Shown here piece by piece: positions 55,775 to 64,000 of a stretch of DNA of 64,000 nt; positions within the stretch are counted from its first letter, which is position 1; each line of letters begins with the position of its first letter. Under the pieces are notes generated by a model. The model worked only from the letters and a program-made list of their open reading frames with translations, was not told the DNA's origin and searched no databases. The position numbers and the translations under genes are program-made. The stretch spans positions 1-64,000 of the forward strand of contig JADJOV010000007.1 of NCBI GenBank assembly GCA_016713585.1. The letters run 5' to 3'. This DNA is from Bdellovibrionales bacterium (lineage in GTDB: Bacteria > Bdellovibrionota > Bdellovibrionia > Bdellovibrionales > Bdellovibrionaceae).

Positions 55775-55821
55775 CCCTCGTCTAAAATGGACGAGGTAGA
55801 CGACCCGGGCTCAAGTCCTGG
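55775..55821 (+). other. tRNA-like double hairpin between tRNA-His and the integrase
   Basis: CCTCGTC/GACGAGG (7 bp, 7-nt loop, 55776-55796) is followed after 8 nt by CCGGG/CCTGG with the T-loop-like CTCAAGT (55805-55821). The order and sizes mimic an anticodon arm and a T arm. The loop lacks U33 and no acceptor stem is found, so it is not a normal tRNA; a tRNA relic or attachment-site structure is possible. Confidence 0.4.
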
Positions 55822-55883
55822 TTCATTCAGGATTTGCCATTCTCTGACCGATCTTCTTCTTCAAGCACTGAAGGAGGACTTTT

Positions 55884-57020
55884 GTGGGATACTACGTTCG
55901 AGTTTTCAAACCAAAAAGCAAACCAGAACATTGGAAGCTTCAATTCACATCACATAAAAAAGAACACACTAAGAATTCAAGTGCCATCAAGCCCAAAAAG
56001 GAATGGGATATACCAAAGTCACGCTGGTACTCATTAGAGTTTCAACCACATATGACAGTTGAGCAAGCTCGAGCCCGAGCAAAGCAGCTGAATTCAAGAC
56101 TGCACCTCAAGCAGGTCGAAGAACGAAGGCTTGCCCTTGAGAAACAAAAAACTGAACTTGATTTAAAATTCATGGCCGCCATCCCTGATTTATATAAGCA
56201 AGAGTTTGAACAAAAGTATGTTTTTGGCCGTTTTGATGATCTCGAATGGCGAAGGCGGTTTTTGCTCAGGTGGAAGGCTGTTCAGAAGATGCTCGTGGAA
56301 ATCCAATTGGACCCAGCAGATTGGTATGATGAGATGTTTCGCTTTTATGACTATTTTTACAAATATAAGTTCAGCTTCTCATACATTCGAAAACTTCTTC
56401 AGCTTGCCAATTTGTGGGGATATTTCCTTTCAAGGAAAATGGGTCAAACTTATGTAAGGGTTCCTGTTCCTCGCGGTAAAGAGCGAGCTCGATTGCTGGA
56501 GGCATACCTCCAAAAGCGGGGGCGTGAAGTCTGTGGCTCTGATCCATTGACGCCAGAAGAACTTCAACGAGTGAAAGGTGTGCTCAATCAAGAAAATTAC
56601 AACTGGCTCTATTTATCAGTCTGGCTCGGCCTCAGACCCATTGAAATAGATCAACTCCATGATCCGACCATGTATAGAGTGCAACCGATAAATCGTGAGA
56701 CTACGATGCTTTGGGTGTATCAAACCAAACTGGTTGCAGTGCCTTCAAGGTATCGGTGGAAGCTCATTCCACTCGTGTTTGATGGGCAAAAAGATGTTTT
56801 GAAAATAATTAAACACGGCAAATTTAAGAGACCCCTCACCAAAACAGTTCGACATCATTTTGGGGCACATACAACTTTGTATGGAGGTCGAAAAGGATTT
56901 ACTGACCTGATGTTAAGCTACCAACAAAGGCTGGAGAATATTAGCCAGTGGATGGGGCATTCCTCAATTGAGAGAACCTGGAAGAATTATAAGTCGCGGT
57001 GTATTGCTCATTTTGACTAA
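55884..57020 (+). CDS. tyrosine recombinase/integrase
   Basis: 378 aa. The N-terminal ~75 residues form a small DNA-binding region (KSRWYSLEFQPHMTVEQARA), then a SAM-like helical core. The catalytic domain has the first Arg in WLGLRPIEIDQL, the second Arg in TTLYGGRKGFTDLML (the usual HxxR reads YGGR), ISQWMGHSSIERTW, and the nucleophile Tyr in KNYKSR. Orientation and position (145 bp after tRNA-His) are those of an integrative element's integrase. GGAGG lies just upstream of the start. Confidence 0.88.
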   Translation: MGYYVRVFKPKSKPEHWKLQFTSHKKEHTKNSSAIKPKKEWDIPKSRWYSLEFQPHMTVEQARARAKQLNSRLHLKQVEERRLALEKQKTELDLKFMAAIPDLYKQEFEQKYVFGRFDDLEWRRRFLLRWKAVQKMLVEIQLDPADWYDEMFRFYDYFYKYKFSFSYIRKLLQLANLWGYFLSRKMGQTYVRVPVPRGKERARLLEAYLQKRGREVCGSDPLTPEELQRVKGVLNQENYNWLYLSVWLGLRPIEIDQLHDPTMYRVQPINRETTMLWVYQTKLVAVPSRYRWKLIPLVFDGQKDVLKIIKHGKFKRPLTKTVRHHFGAHTTLYGGRKGFTDLMLSYQQRLENISQWMGHSSIERTWKNYKSRCIAHFD

Positions 57021-57167
57021 GGGAAATGCAAAACAGACATATCAGAGTCAAACTGATTTCTTATCAAGAATATCTTAAAATCCTGCATCTGGAGGAAGCT
57101 TGACTGTGGAACTCGGAAGGCGTTAAACAATGGCCGTCCTCTTGAAATCTCAAATTTTGGAGAATTT

Positions 57168-59420
57168 ATGTTTGATGCCTTCACTTCAGAACTGAAAAAT
57201 ATTGGTGATCTGAATGCTTTTTGCACAAGCCTGAGCCTACCTAACGACGAGCTTTCTTTGTCTGTTGATCCAGTTGGAAGCATTGCGCTTCCTATTTCAG
57301 AACGAATGGCAAAAGCTCTCATTGTCGAGGCTGAATTGGCTAAGTTTGGACTCAAAGATCAAACCCTTTTGGATCAAGAGATTCGAAATACCTGGGTCAT
57401 CGAAAAAAGTAGAATTCAAACGAATCCTCAATGGGAAAAAACATTAAATAGTTCTCTCGAAATTGTTCGTGATAAGCTGGGACTTCCAAGTGAAGGACAG
57501 CTGTCCGCCGAGCTTCACAATTTTCTGATCTATATGCCCGGCCAATTTTTCAAATCGCACCAAGATAGTGAAAAAGCAGATGGGATGTTAGCTACATTGA
57601 TCGTATTGCTGCCCAGCGAGTTCACTGGTGGTGAACTCATTGTTGATCAACATGGCGATAAATTATTTTTCGAGTCGAACGCCGAAACAAGATCCAATCT
57701 GACTCTCATAGCTTTTTATTCTGACTGTTACCATGAGGTCAAGGAAGTGAAAAGTGGATTTCGTTTTGCTCTAACTTATAATCTCTTTTTTAAATTCCCG
57801 CCGTTCGCAACAAAATCGGTGGTATCGAATCCTAAGCTCAAGGCATTTTTTTGCAGCTACTTCTTCAATCCATCACCAGGGAAACTGTCTGATGTCTCTA
57901 AAACTCCAACTTGGCTGGTCTATTTGCTTGATCACCAATATACCCAAAGTAGTCTTGCTTGGGAAAACCTGAGAGGAGCAGATCGCGAAAACGTTCATCA
58001 CATAGTCGCCTGTGCAGAAGGCTTAGGACTTACTACACACTTAGCATTGGCAGATATACATGAAACATGGGGTACAGAAGACGATAGTTATTATGGTTTT
58101 CAGCGGAGAAATCGTTGGAATGACCTCGATGACCGCGATGATTCTTCGGAATCGGAGAACTATCGTTTGGTGGAACTTATTAATGATGAAATTGAGCTCC
58201 GTCACTGGATAGATTTTTCGGGAAGAAAATTAGATCAGAGGCGGCGTTTTGTCGGGCGCGATAATGTTTGTTGGACTAAATCGGTGGATGAATGTCAGCC
58301 TTTCAAGAGTGAATATGAAGGATTCATGGGTAACTACGGAAACACCCTTGATCGGTGGTATCATCGTGCTGCGATCATTCTGTGGAAAAAAAATGATGAG
58401 CTTGTAAATACATTTATTTGTGATCATGTTGAGGCAATTCATCTAATTGAAAACCGGTTGAAAGAAAATTTGGGGGAAGGACAGGCTGCTCTTCGCGAGA
58501 TACTGCCATACTGGCCGGCGCAAGCGCATCGGATCTTTGATTCTCAAGTGATTCTTAAATTGGCAGTTTTAGTTAGTGACGATGAATTGGCTTCGAAATT
58601 ACTAAATTCAATTGGTTTTGCAGTTCTCTCTGAGCCAAATATGGATCTCATTGAATCACTCATCGACAAGTATGGTGAGGAATGGGCTCTCGATCTACTT
58701 AATGAGTGGCAGAAGCTCAGGGGCTGGGATCGTACTGACTTTGAATACAAGAGTCTTTACTCTCTTGTTCAAAAACTGTCTCCTAAGTATTTTAGAGTTG
58801 GCCAGTGGCTCATAGAAAGCCAATTCTCGAAATTGATGGAGCGTGATTCGATGGATCTCAAAACGGCGAGCGTGCGAGATCGGAAAAATGGTCTGAAAGA
58901 GCGATTTGATTTTGCGCTAGCACTGTTGTTGGCATCTACCGAGTGTGACGAGGATCAAACTCACGAGTCCATTGCGCAGTATCTGATGAAATATCCCAAA
59001 CTCTATCCGCCTTCTGATGTGGTAGAACTTTTTTTTGGACTAGAGGTCAAACATTACGTTCAATTTTTCAGCGAGTTGGATAGCCGAGTGTCTAAAGAAT
59101 TGCAGGCTCCCCGTAATCAGGGAGATTGGTCAATCACTGAACACATTCCACATGACTGCAGAGACTGCGAATATTTGAAGAATTTTCTATCAAGTTCCAC
59201 CACTCAAAGACTTGTGTGGCCTCTCGCTAAGGATCGGCGCCAACATATTCATCAAATCGTAAGCGGAATGGACATTCCCGTGAAACATGAAACTCTACAT
59301 CAAGGATCACCTCATAAATTGATCTTAACAAAAACTCCGGAACTTTTTGAAAAAAGCATTTCTCAAACGAAAGTGATTGAAAAAAGTTTAGCAAAGCTTC
59401 GTGGTTTAAAGGGACCTTGA
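57168..59420 (+). CDS. large protein with N-terminal 2-oxoglutarate/Fe(II) oxygenase domain
   Basis: 750 aa. Residues ~115-206 match prolyl-4-hydroxylase-type oxygenases: LIYMPGQFFKSHQDSEK with His131 and Asp133, FTGGELIVDQ, and CYHEVKEVKSGFRFALTYNL with His189 and Arg199, giving a complete iron and 2-oxoglutarate site. The ~540-residue C-terminal part is helical and unassigned. The protein presumably hydroxylates an unknown target. It is the largest cargo gene of the tRNA-His element, directly after the integrase; GGAG precedes the ATG. Confidence 0.82.
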   Translation: MFDAFTSELKNIGDLNAFCTSLSLPNDELSLSVDPVGSIALPISERMAKALIVEAELAKFGLKDQTLLDQEIRNTWVIEKSRIQTNPQWEKTLNSSLEIVRDKLGLPSEGQLSAELHNFLIYMPGQFFKSHQDSEKADGMLATLIVLLPSEFTGGELIVDQHGDKLFFESNAETRSNLTLIAFYSDCYHEVKEVKSGFRFALTYNLFFKFPPFATKSVVSNPKLKAFFCSYFFNPSPGKLSDVSKTPTWLVYLLDHQYTQSSLAWENLRGADRENVHHIVACAEGLGLTTHLALADIHETWGTEDDSYYGFQRRNRWNDLDDRDDSSESENYRLVELINDEIELRHWIDFSGRKLDQRRRFVGRDNVCWTKSVDECQPFKSEYEGFMGNYGNTLDRWYHRAAIILWKKNDELVNTFICDHVEAIHLIENRLKENLGEGQAALREILPYWPAQAHRIFDSQVILKLAVLVSDDELASKLLNSIGFAVLSEPNMDLIESLIDKYGEEWALDLLNEWQKLRGWDRTDFEYKSLYSLVQKLSPKYFRVGQWLIESQFSKLMERDSMDLKTASVRDRKNGLKERFDFALALLLASTECDEDQTHESIAQYLMKYPKLYPPSDVVELFFGLEVKHYVQFFSELDSRVSKELQAPRNQGDWSITEHIPHDCRDCEYLKNFLSSSTTQRLVWPLAKDRRQHIHQIVSGMDIPVKHETLHQGSPHKLILTKTPELFEKSISQTKVIEKSLAKLRGLKGP

Positions 59421-59659
59421 CCACAAGAAGTCGGGTCAACTCATACGCCTTTGTGACGGAAACCGTCGCTTTGGCTTTTTGTGACCTAATTGTAAAAAGG
59501 AGAACCGGTTGCTGCCAGCAATTTTGTCCTCATAAGGAAGTTTATAAATCGTCTCTTTCGTCTCCTGGGTCACACTTGCATGGGAATTTAATTTATGTGA
59601 TTGGAGATCTGCTTTGGTCGATATCTTCGGTCCCCTATATTCGGGGGTTGCATGTGGTC

Positions 59660-59683
59660 CATCAGGTAACTACTTACCTGATG
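59660..59683. repeat. perfect 10-bp inverted repeat with 4-nt loop
   Basis: CATCAGGTAA, CTAC, TTACCTGATG. No T run follows, so not a simple terminator. Stretch 59421-60197 otherwise holds no intact gene: only this repeat, a likely terminator at 59733 and the RhuM remnant. Confidence 0.5.
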
Positions 59684-59732
59684 CTGTTTGTTGTGCTAAT
59701 AGAATACGTAGGTAAAAATTCACAAGTGTGAG

Positions 59733-59761
59733 AAGAGCCCGGCCGGGTTTCTTGTTTTTTT
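59733..59761 (+). terminator. probable rho-independent terminator
   Basis: AAGAGCCCGGCCGGGTTTCTT folds as an imperfect GC-rich hairpin followed by GTTTTTT. It could end transcription of the oxygenase gene about 310 bp upstream. Confidence 0.5.
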
Positions 59762-59889
59762 CGCCTAGACATTCTTCAGTCTATGTTTTTGGAAAGAGTA
59801 GCACTGGTAAGTGAGATATTGGTTGGCGATGGTTATGATGTTAAGAATATCTTAAATGCTTAGTTGATGGGACCCAATGAAAGAAAAGT

Positions 59890-60012
59890 AATTTTGAGGC
59901 CAAGTCCTCCGCTATAAAACAGACGAAGGTAAAACTCGAATTGAAGTCCAATTGGAAAGTGATATGGTATGGCATTCCTTGAATCAAATGGCCGAACTGC
60001 TGCTGAGGTCAT
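59890..60012 (+). pseudogene. remnant of a RhuM-family gene
   Basis: ERKVILR... followed by YKTDEGKTRIEVQLESDMVW and HSLNQMAELL match the N-terminus of RhuM-type proteins (…TEDGxTRIxVxLExxTVWLxxxQMAELF). There is a small internal disturbance around 59900-59910 and the frame stops soon after 60012. RhuM genes are common cargo of integrative elements and pathogenicity islands. Confidence 0.5.
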
Positions 60013-60197
60013 TAATGAACCCCACCGTAGATCGCTGATAGCGGTCCACGGATGACCGGCTCACCGGCCAAAAGGGTCCCATTGGAAGTCGGCGCCTGCA
60101 CTTTTGGGCACGTAATCGGGTTTAAATACGGTGATAGGAAGGATTGGGGATAAAATGGGTAGACAATTGATATACTCTCTGATAAGGTAGGTAGTGG

Positions 60198-60512
60198 ATG
60201 GCGAAGGCTAGAGTCCTAGTTGATGATGTTTTGGTTTTTCTTGAAGGTAGATTCTTTGCTGAGCTGAAGGTATTTGACGTTCCGGTATCGAGGAAGTTCC
60301 CGGATGGTATCAAGGTGCGCTGTGTACTGGTCGATGCGGAAAGCAAGAAACCTGTGTTGCTGCTAGATAATCATGAGCCCTTTGGCTTTCATCTGCATAC
60401 GAAGTTGCCAGAGGATAAGAACTTTCGGGTTTCACTGATGATTGAAACGTATCCTGAGGCCATTGCCCATTTTATGAAGGAAGCGAAGAAGGTGGTGAAA
60501 CGTGAAAAATAG
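60198..60512 (+). CDS. TumE-like (DUF6516) toxin
   Basis: 104 aa. The block PVLLLDNHEPFGFHLHTKLP matches the DUF6516/TumE pattern (RYDNxxxxGxHxHxx), followed by the C-terminal helix EAIAHFMKEAKKVV. These small proteins are toxins (proposed RNases) paired with a MarR-like antitoxin, and the next gene, overlapping by 11 bp, encodes exactly that. AAGG precedes the ATG. Confidence 0.75.
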   Translation: MAKARVLVDDVLVFLEGRFFAELKVFDVPVSRKFPDGIKVRCVLVDAESKKPVLLLDNHEPFGFHLHTKLPEDKNFRVSLMIETYPEAIAHFMKEAKKVVKREK

Positions 60513-60909
60513 TAGAACTTTGTATGTTGAGTTTCGAGATCTAGACGACATTGCTAAAGACCTTATGAGGGTTTTTAAAACCAGGGACCCCAGGGTTCAA
60601 CCGAAAGAAGTGGTGTACTTCGACACGGTAACGTCCTTTCGCGGCTTCATGACTTTGCAAAAGCTTGAGATACTTACGATGATCGCGACCGTTGAACCCA
60701 AATCGATTTATGAGTTAGCACAGCTTGTAGATCGTGGCTTAGCGGCAGTGCAGAAGGATTGCCAGATCTTGGAGTCATCGCGCTTTATTAAGTTTGAGAA
60801 ACAAAAAGGTGGACGCGGATCAATCAAGCCAGTGCTGGCCTTTGATTATGATCGAATTGTCGTGAAACGACCGGATCACCCCTACTCGCTAAAGTTTGAG
60901 GCGGCCTAA
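60502..60909 (+). CDS. TumA-like antitoxin, HVO_A0114/MarR-type winged helix
   Basis: 135 aa, GTG start overlapping the toxin gene. The winged helix reads LQKLEILTMIATVEPKSIYELAQLVDRGLAAVQKDCQILESSRFIKFEKQKGGRG, the HVO_A0114-type DNA-binding fold found in TumA antitoxins. Toxin-then-antitoxin order is the known TumE-TumA layout. It likely neutralises the toxin and represses the operon. Confidence 0.75.
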   Translation: MKNSRTLYVEFRDLDDIAKDLMRVFKTRDPRVQPKEVVYFDTVTSFRGFMTLQKLEILTMIATVEPKSIYELAQLVDRGLAAVQKDCQILESSRFIKFEKQKGGRGSIKPVLAFDYDRIVVKRPDHPYSLKFEAA

Positions 60910-60910
60910 C

Positions 60911-60960
60911 GCCATCTTGATCATGGCATTTGAACTAAAGTTGTGCCATCAAAATGGCAC
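60911..60960. repeat. two short hairpins after the TumE/TumA-like pair
   Basis: GCCAT...ATGGC (60911-60927, 7-nt loop) and GTGCCAT CAAA ATGGCAC (60943-60960). The second lacks a U tract. They could attenuate or stabilise the toxin-antitoxin transcript. From here to 61528 I find no gene with support: short frames only, including a 46-codon one from 60954. Confidence 0.45.
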
Positions 60961-61528
60961 GTTTACTTGCGCAAACGAATATATCAAAAATCGCCAAGGC
61001 AAAAGATCAGCACGTTGAACCAGGAATACTTCTGCACGTCTTTTTGCCTTCAAAGAAGGCTGCGCGACTTACTACTTTCTTCTTCGCTCTATGAGTATTG
61101 GCTCTCAAACTTCCAACACAAAAATGCGTTCCGCTCGAGTATTCTGGGCTTCTTTAGACTTGAGTATTCGTTAATATACGTCTCTTCCATAAAATTCACC
61201 GATGCCCCCGAAGCCTGCCGTCTCTCACGCCTGAGAACAGTCTTTCTCCTAAATCACCCCTTTCGAATCGGGAAATCCTGAGCGCTGCTTTATTTCACGG
61301 TCATTTTTGATCTCTCGGAAGTATCGAAATATTTGCAATTTTGATATGACAAGCGAGCCAAGGTAAAAAATCTATGCGGTTTCTCGGGCATTTGAGCAGC
61401 CCTTGGCGTTCTATTGCTTTTGGGCAGGGATACGTGCCATTCTTGATGCGACAATTTTTTCATTGGACTGTCAACTTACTCTGTATTTTTATGATCAGAG
61501 TTTTTCTCGATTCCTAGTGATCAGTGAT

Positions 61529-61964
61529 TTACTTACTTTCAAAAAGCGCTATTCGATTCCCATCAAGATCTTTGAATTCTGCAACGTAACCATATTCACC
61601 TGCCGCAGTTTTAGGGAACAAAAATTTCGCCACCTTTAGATTTTATCTTTTCAAGTGCTTTATCAATATTACTTGTAGATAAGTAAATCAAACTTCCCGA
61701 TGTCGAGGGTTTATAAATTTCACCTTTTGCCAAAGCCCCTGTTATGCCAGGTTTATTCCCATTAAAAGGGAATAAAGCCATTTCATTTCCATGAATTCTT
61801 TCTTTTGTGAATTCACAGTTAAAAACTGATGAATAAAACTTCATCGCTCTATCTAAATCTAAAACTGGGATTTCAAAATATGATCCGATGTTGCCCATAG
61901 GGCCTCCTGTATCGGCAAAAGAATGAGCGGAAAAAATTAATAACAAAAGGATAATCTTTTTCAT
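61529..61964 (-). pseudogene. secreted VOC (glyoxalase-fold) protein, frameshifted near the C-terminus
   Basis: The ATG at 61964 with GAGGG upstream starts a signal peptide (MKKIILLLLIFSAHSFA). The VOC fold follows: YFEIPVLDLDRAMKFYSSVF, FPFNGNKPGITGAL, SNIDKALEKIKSKGGEIFVP. The frame stops at 61611, but with one C removed near 61612 it continues KTAAGEYGYVAEFKDLDGNR to a stop at 61529, the expected end of the domain. A periplasmic VOC protein is unusual; substrate unknown. Confidence 0.75.
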
Positions 61965-61976
61965 ATTTGCCCTCTT

Positions 61977-62273
61977 GTGAGTCAGCAATGTTACATAAAA
62001 AGTTTAAGCAGTAAAGATGAAATCGACTGTTCGGAAGTTTTAAAGAAGAAAATTATTAGCTATAGGACGCCGAAGGGGCGACTTTTAAAAGTCCCAGATG
62101 AGTTGGCAATGGAGCTCTTATTCGCATGGGAGCGATGGTCTGGACCGGCCAGAGGGATTTATTCGTACCTGGGCGTCGATTACAGAATGATGGCACAATT
62201 TTACATTATCAATCGGATTTCATTTATAGTTTTTGAGGTACCTGCGAATCTAAGTAAACCAGGCACGCGGTGA
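61977..62273 (+). CDS. small DNA-binding-like protein, possibly a truncated transposase or accessory gene
   Basis: 98 aa from a GTG. 'PKGRLLKVPDELAMELLFAW ERWSGPARGIYSYLGVDYRMMA' resembles the short helix-turn-helix proteins that precede some insertion-sequence transposases; after that the C-terminus (YIINRISFIVFEVPANLSKP) looks frameshifted. Identity is tentative. Confidence 0.35.
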   Translation: MSQQCYIKSLSSKDEIDCSEVLKKKIISYRTPKGRLLKVPDELAMELLFAWERWSGPARGIYSYLGVDYRMMAQFYIINRISFIVFEVPANLSKPGTR

Positions 62274-62307
62274 TCCTTCCTAAACGATTGCCGGGAAAAA
62301 CGGCATA

Positions 62308-63231
62308 CTATCGCGTCCTTTGAAACGCCTGAATGAGGTCGCTTGTCATCAACTTGCGCTTTTCGGGGTCCATTTTTTTTATGTTTTCAAGCTTCCACAG
62401 CACGGCAGGGAGCGATGCAAGTTTTTCTTCAGCAAACAGATTCCAAATGGGTTCCCCTTTTGAAAAAGATATCAGAAACTCTTTGTCATTGTCTGTCAGC
62501 GTCCTGTGAATCAGCGCAATCATGTGGGCACGAGTTCCTTCAAAATCTGCATAGGTAAATGGAATCGACGTCATTCCAGTAAACTCTCTTTCAAACAACT
62601 CCCCCTGGTCCCGAAGTGTTGGATTTATGACTTCATGAATTGGCCTTTTGTGACTTAGGAGGTAGCAGATCAATCCGTTTTTAATTTTATCCGTCAGACC
62701 TTCGTTTTGCATAAGCAAAAATACATCAAAGAGGTCCCGTGGGTGTTGACGATCAAGTGCCGCTGCAAGTTTTCCGCCATAGAGATCACCCAGATTAGCA
62801 ACTGTCATTTCTAGCTCGACCTCAAATTCTTCAACAGCTGCAGTTTGCAACGAACGAGCATTTGTAGAATACAGCGAGCCTCGAATGACTGGGTTTGCCT
62901 CGACTTTAACCGTGACGCCATTGCGTTCGATATAGATCTTCGCTTCGTCGTTCCTGAGAAATTCGCTTTGATGACTTCACTTTAGAACCTGGAATTTTCG
63001 ATTCGAGGTTGGACTTAATGCGAAGAAGTGCGGCTGCGATCAAAGTGAGTGCTTGTCTTCGCGGCTCTTCGCCCATATAAGTTAGATCGATATCGACACT
63101 CAGTCGAGGCATATTTCTTACAAATAAATTGATTGCAGTTCCGCCCTTAAGAGCAAAGCATTTTCTTGCTCAATGAATGGTAAGACAGAGAGGAGAAGTT
63201 CAACCTGTTTTTTATACTGTTCCAGATTCAC
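62308..63231 (-). pseudogene. abiEii: AbiEii/AbiGii-type nucleotidyltransferase toxin, frameshifted
   Basis: The GTG at 63231 has GGAGG three bases before it and overlaps the antitoxin gene by 20 bp. The pieces join as EQYKKQVELLLSVLPFIEQE, then (one A missing near 63166) KCFALKGGTAINLFVRNM and PRLSVDIDLTYMGEEPRR with the metal-binding Asp pair. A second shift near 62965 leads to EFLRNDEAKIYIERNGVTVK, then to ANLGDLYGGKLAAALDRQHP and RDLFDV (conserved Lys and Asp). AbiEii toxins modify tRNA 3' ends. Both lesions are single-base type. Confidence 0.82.
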
Positions 63232-64000
63232 GGGCCTCCGCGGGTACAGTTATTTTATATTTCGGATCGTAATATCCTTTTTTGTAAATAAGGCGCTTGC
63301 CGCTGCCAAGTTCAATACGACTCTGATTCAGTTTTCGAAACCAGGGGTGCTGTACTCGATTCGCAAGGTGCAAAAATAGCCTTTTTACTTTCACCGATTG
63401 ACATTTTTCAAGTAGATCTTGGAGAAGAGTAGCTCTGAGTGAAGTGAGTCCTTCCATGATTTTGAAAGCGTCATCGTAGCCCCTTGTTTGTGGAACTCCA
63501 TCCAAAAATTCTAGTATGGCCATCTCTGCTGAGGAAATGATGACCGATATTCGCCCATGATTATAGATTGAATAGCCAGCTGCTTTTTTTTTCCAAAGTC
63601 GTCATTGCTTTCTTCGAACAAATTGGTCCCTGTGAATTCAACCTGGGCCTTCCACGAAAATTTTTTAAACCAGGACGGAAGTTTTGTGCCTGACTTTCCG
63701 ACAAGTGATAGTGAGGTCTTACCAAATTTCAAGTAATGAGCCTTTCCATGAAGATCCAAGGCTGTTCGAGCTCCGACATGGATTTTAAGATCCATCTGTT
63801 TCTGTAGAGCTTCGATCCCACCGGGCCATTCGATAAGATCTCCTCTTTTTTTATAGGCCCCTGAACCAACCGCTTCGATCCAGCCGCTTCGTTTGTACTT
63901 GTAGAGGAGTTGCCTCATAAGACCGTGCTTTTCAAGCCAAGCGGTTGTCTTTATGGTTCCATCTGGCCAACTGGCAAAAAGTTGGTTTATTTTAGACTCG
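63212..64000 (-). pseudogene. abiEi: AbiEi-type antitoxin, frameshifted, 5' end outside the window
   Basis: Reads from the right edge: ESKINQLFASWPDGTIKTTA and WLEKHGLMRQLLYKYKRSGW (winged helix) then GGIEALQKQMDLKIHVGART and ALDLHGKAHYLKFG, the AbiEi core. A frame change near 63518 leads to ISSAEMAILEFLDGVPQTRG and the C-terminal AbiEi domain ending at 63212. In type IV systems this protein represses the operon and counteracts the nucleotidyltransferase without binding it. Antitoxin-toxin order and the 20-bp overlap are as expected for abiE. Confidence 0.82.

Noticed and set aside
60954..61281. Short plus-strand frames after the TumE/TumA-like pair
   Set aside because: The 46-codon frame from 60954 begins inside a hairpin and the longer one from 60943 is low-complexity Arg/Ser/Leu; neither has a ribosome-binding site or family features.
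55740..64000. Right attachment site (attR) of the tRNA-His element inside the window
   Set aside because: I looked for a second copy of the tRNA 3' end (GGGTTCAAGCCCC...ATCACCCCA) and found none; the element probably extends beyond the right edge.
1..64000. CRISPR array, rRNA operon
   Set aside because: No regularly spaced direct repeats and no rRNA-like sequence were seen.

Overview
The window is a bacterial chromosome segment with moderate GC. The gene set best fits a Bdellovibrionota/Oligoflexia-type, Gram-negative, predator-like lineage. Pointers are an RRM protein with a glycine-rich tail, a Ser/Thr kinase fused through a membrane segment to RCC1 repeats, NamZ (DUF1343), a secreted protein-glutaminase domain, a secreted subtilase, LptG, MreB, a membrane pyrophosphatase and many small lipoproteins or secreted proteins. 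The affiliation is inferred from gene content only.

Layout. 0-7 kb: small hypothetical and secreted genes, a class IV branched-chain aminotransferase, a broken papain-like peptidase, the RRM protein and a BtpA-family protein. 7-13 kb is an accessory, decayed region: gene remnants, a DUF4143 ATPase, an IS91-type transposase scrap, a Fic protein with a large palindrome upstream, and a RelA/SpoT-type nucleotide synthetase between two inverted ~470-bp repeats that have their own 15-bp terminal inverted repeats. 13-24 kb: a phospholipase D-like lipoprotein, a VAO-type flavin oxidase, a receiver-domain protein, lptG, then a tightly packed def-fmt-rpe-DOMON-namZ run. 24-34 kb: secreted proteins, a MotA/TolQ-type channel subunit, the kinase-RCC1 gene and a pstSCAB phosphate operon. 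34-44 kb: aldehyde dehydrogenase, a nucleotidyltransferase pair, subtilase, cysteine synthase, endonuclease/exonuclease/phosphatase, hppA and exoD. 44-46.5 kb: an AbiE-like toxin-antitoxin pair between degenerate copies of a repeat at the 3' end of exoD. 46.5-55.6 kb: MFS transporter, protein glutaminase, trmO, carbonic anhydrase, aminotransferase, mreB, glycosyltransferase and FecR-type protein.

55.7 kb to the right edge looks like the left part of an integrative element at tRNA-His. It has an integrase beside the tRNA, a 750-aa protein with a 2-oxoglutarate/Fe(II) oxygenase domain, a RhuM relic, a TumE/TumA-like pair, a VOC protein and an AbiEi/AbiEii type IV pair that runs off the window.

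Many housekeeping genes (pstC, hppA, cysK, aldehyde dehydrogenase and others) are split by frameshifts, mostly single missing bases in short homopolymers. Four genes carry one in-frame stop codon; in two of them, and probably no more, it sits where tryptophan is expected. Much of this may be sequencing error in a draft assembly. I annotate such genes over their full span and state where the lesion is. I saw no rRNA and no CRISPR array.
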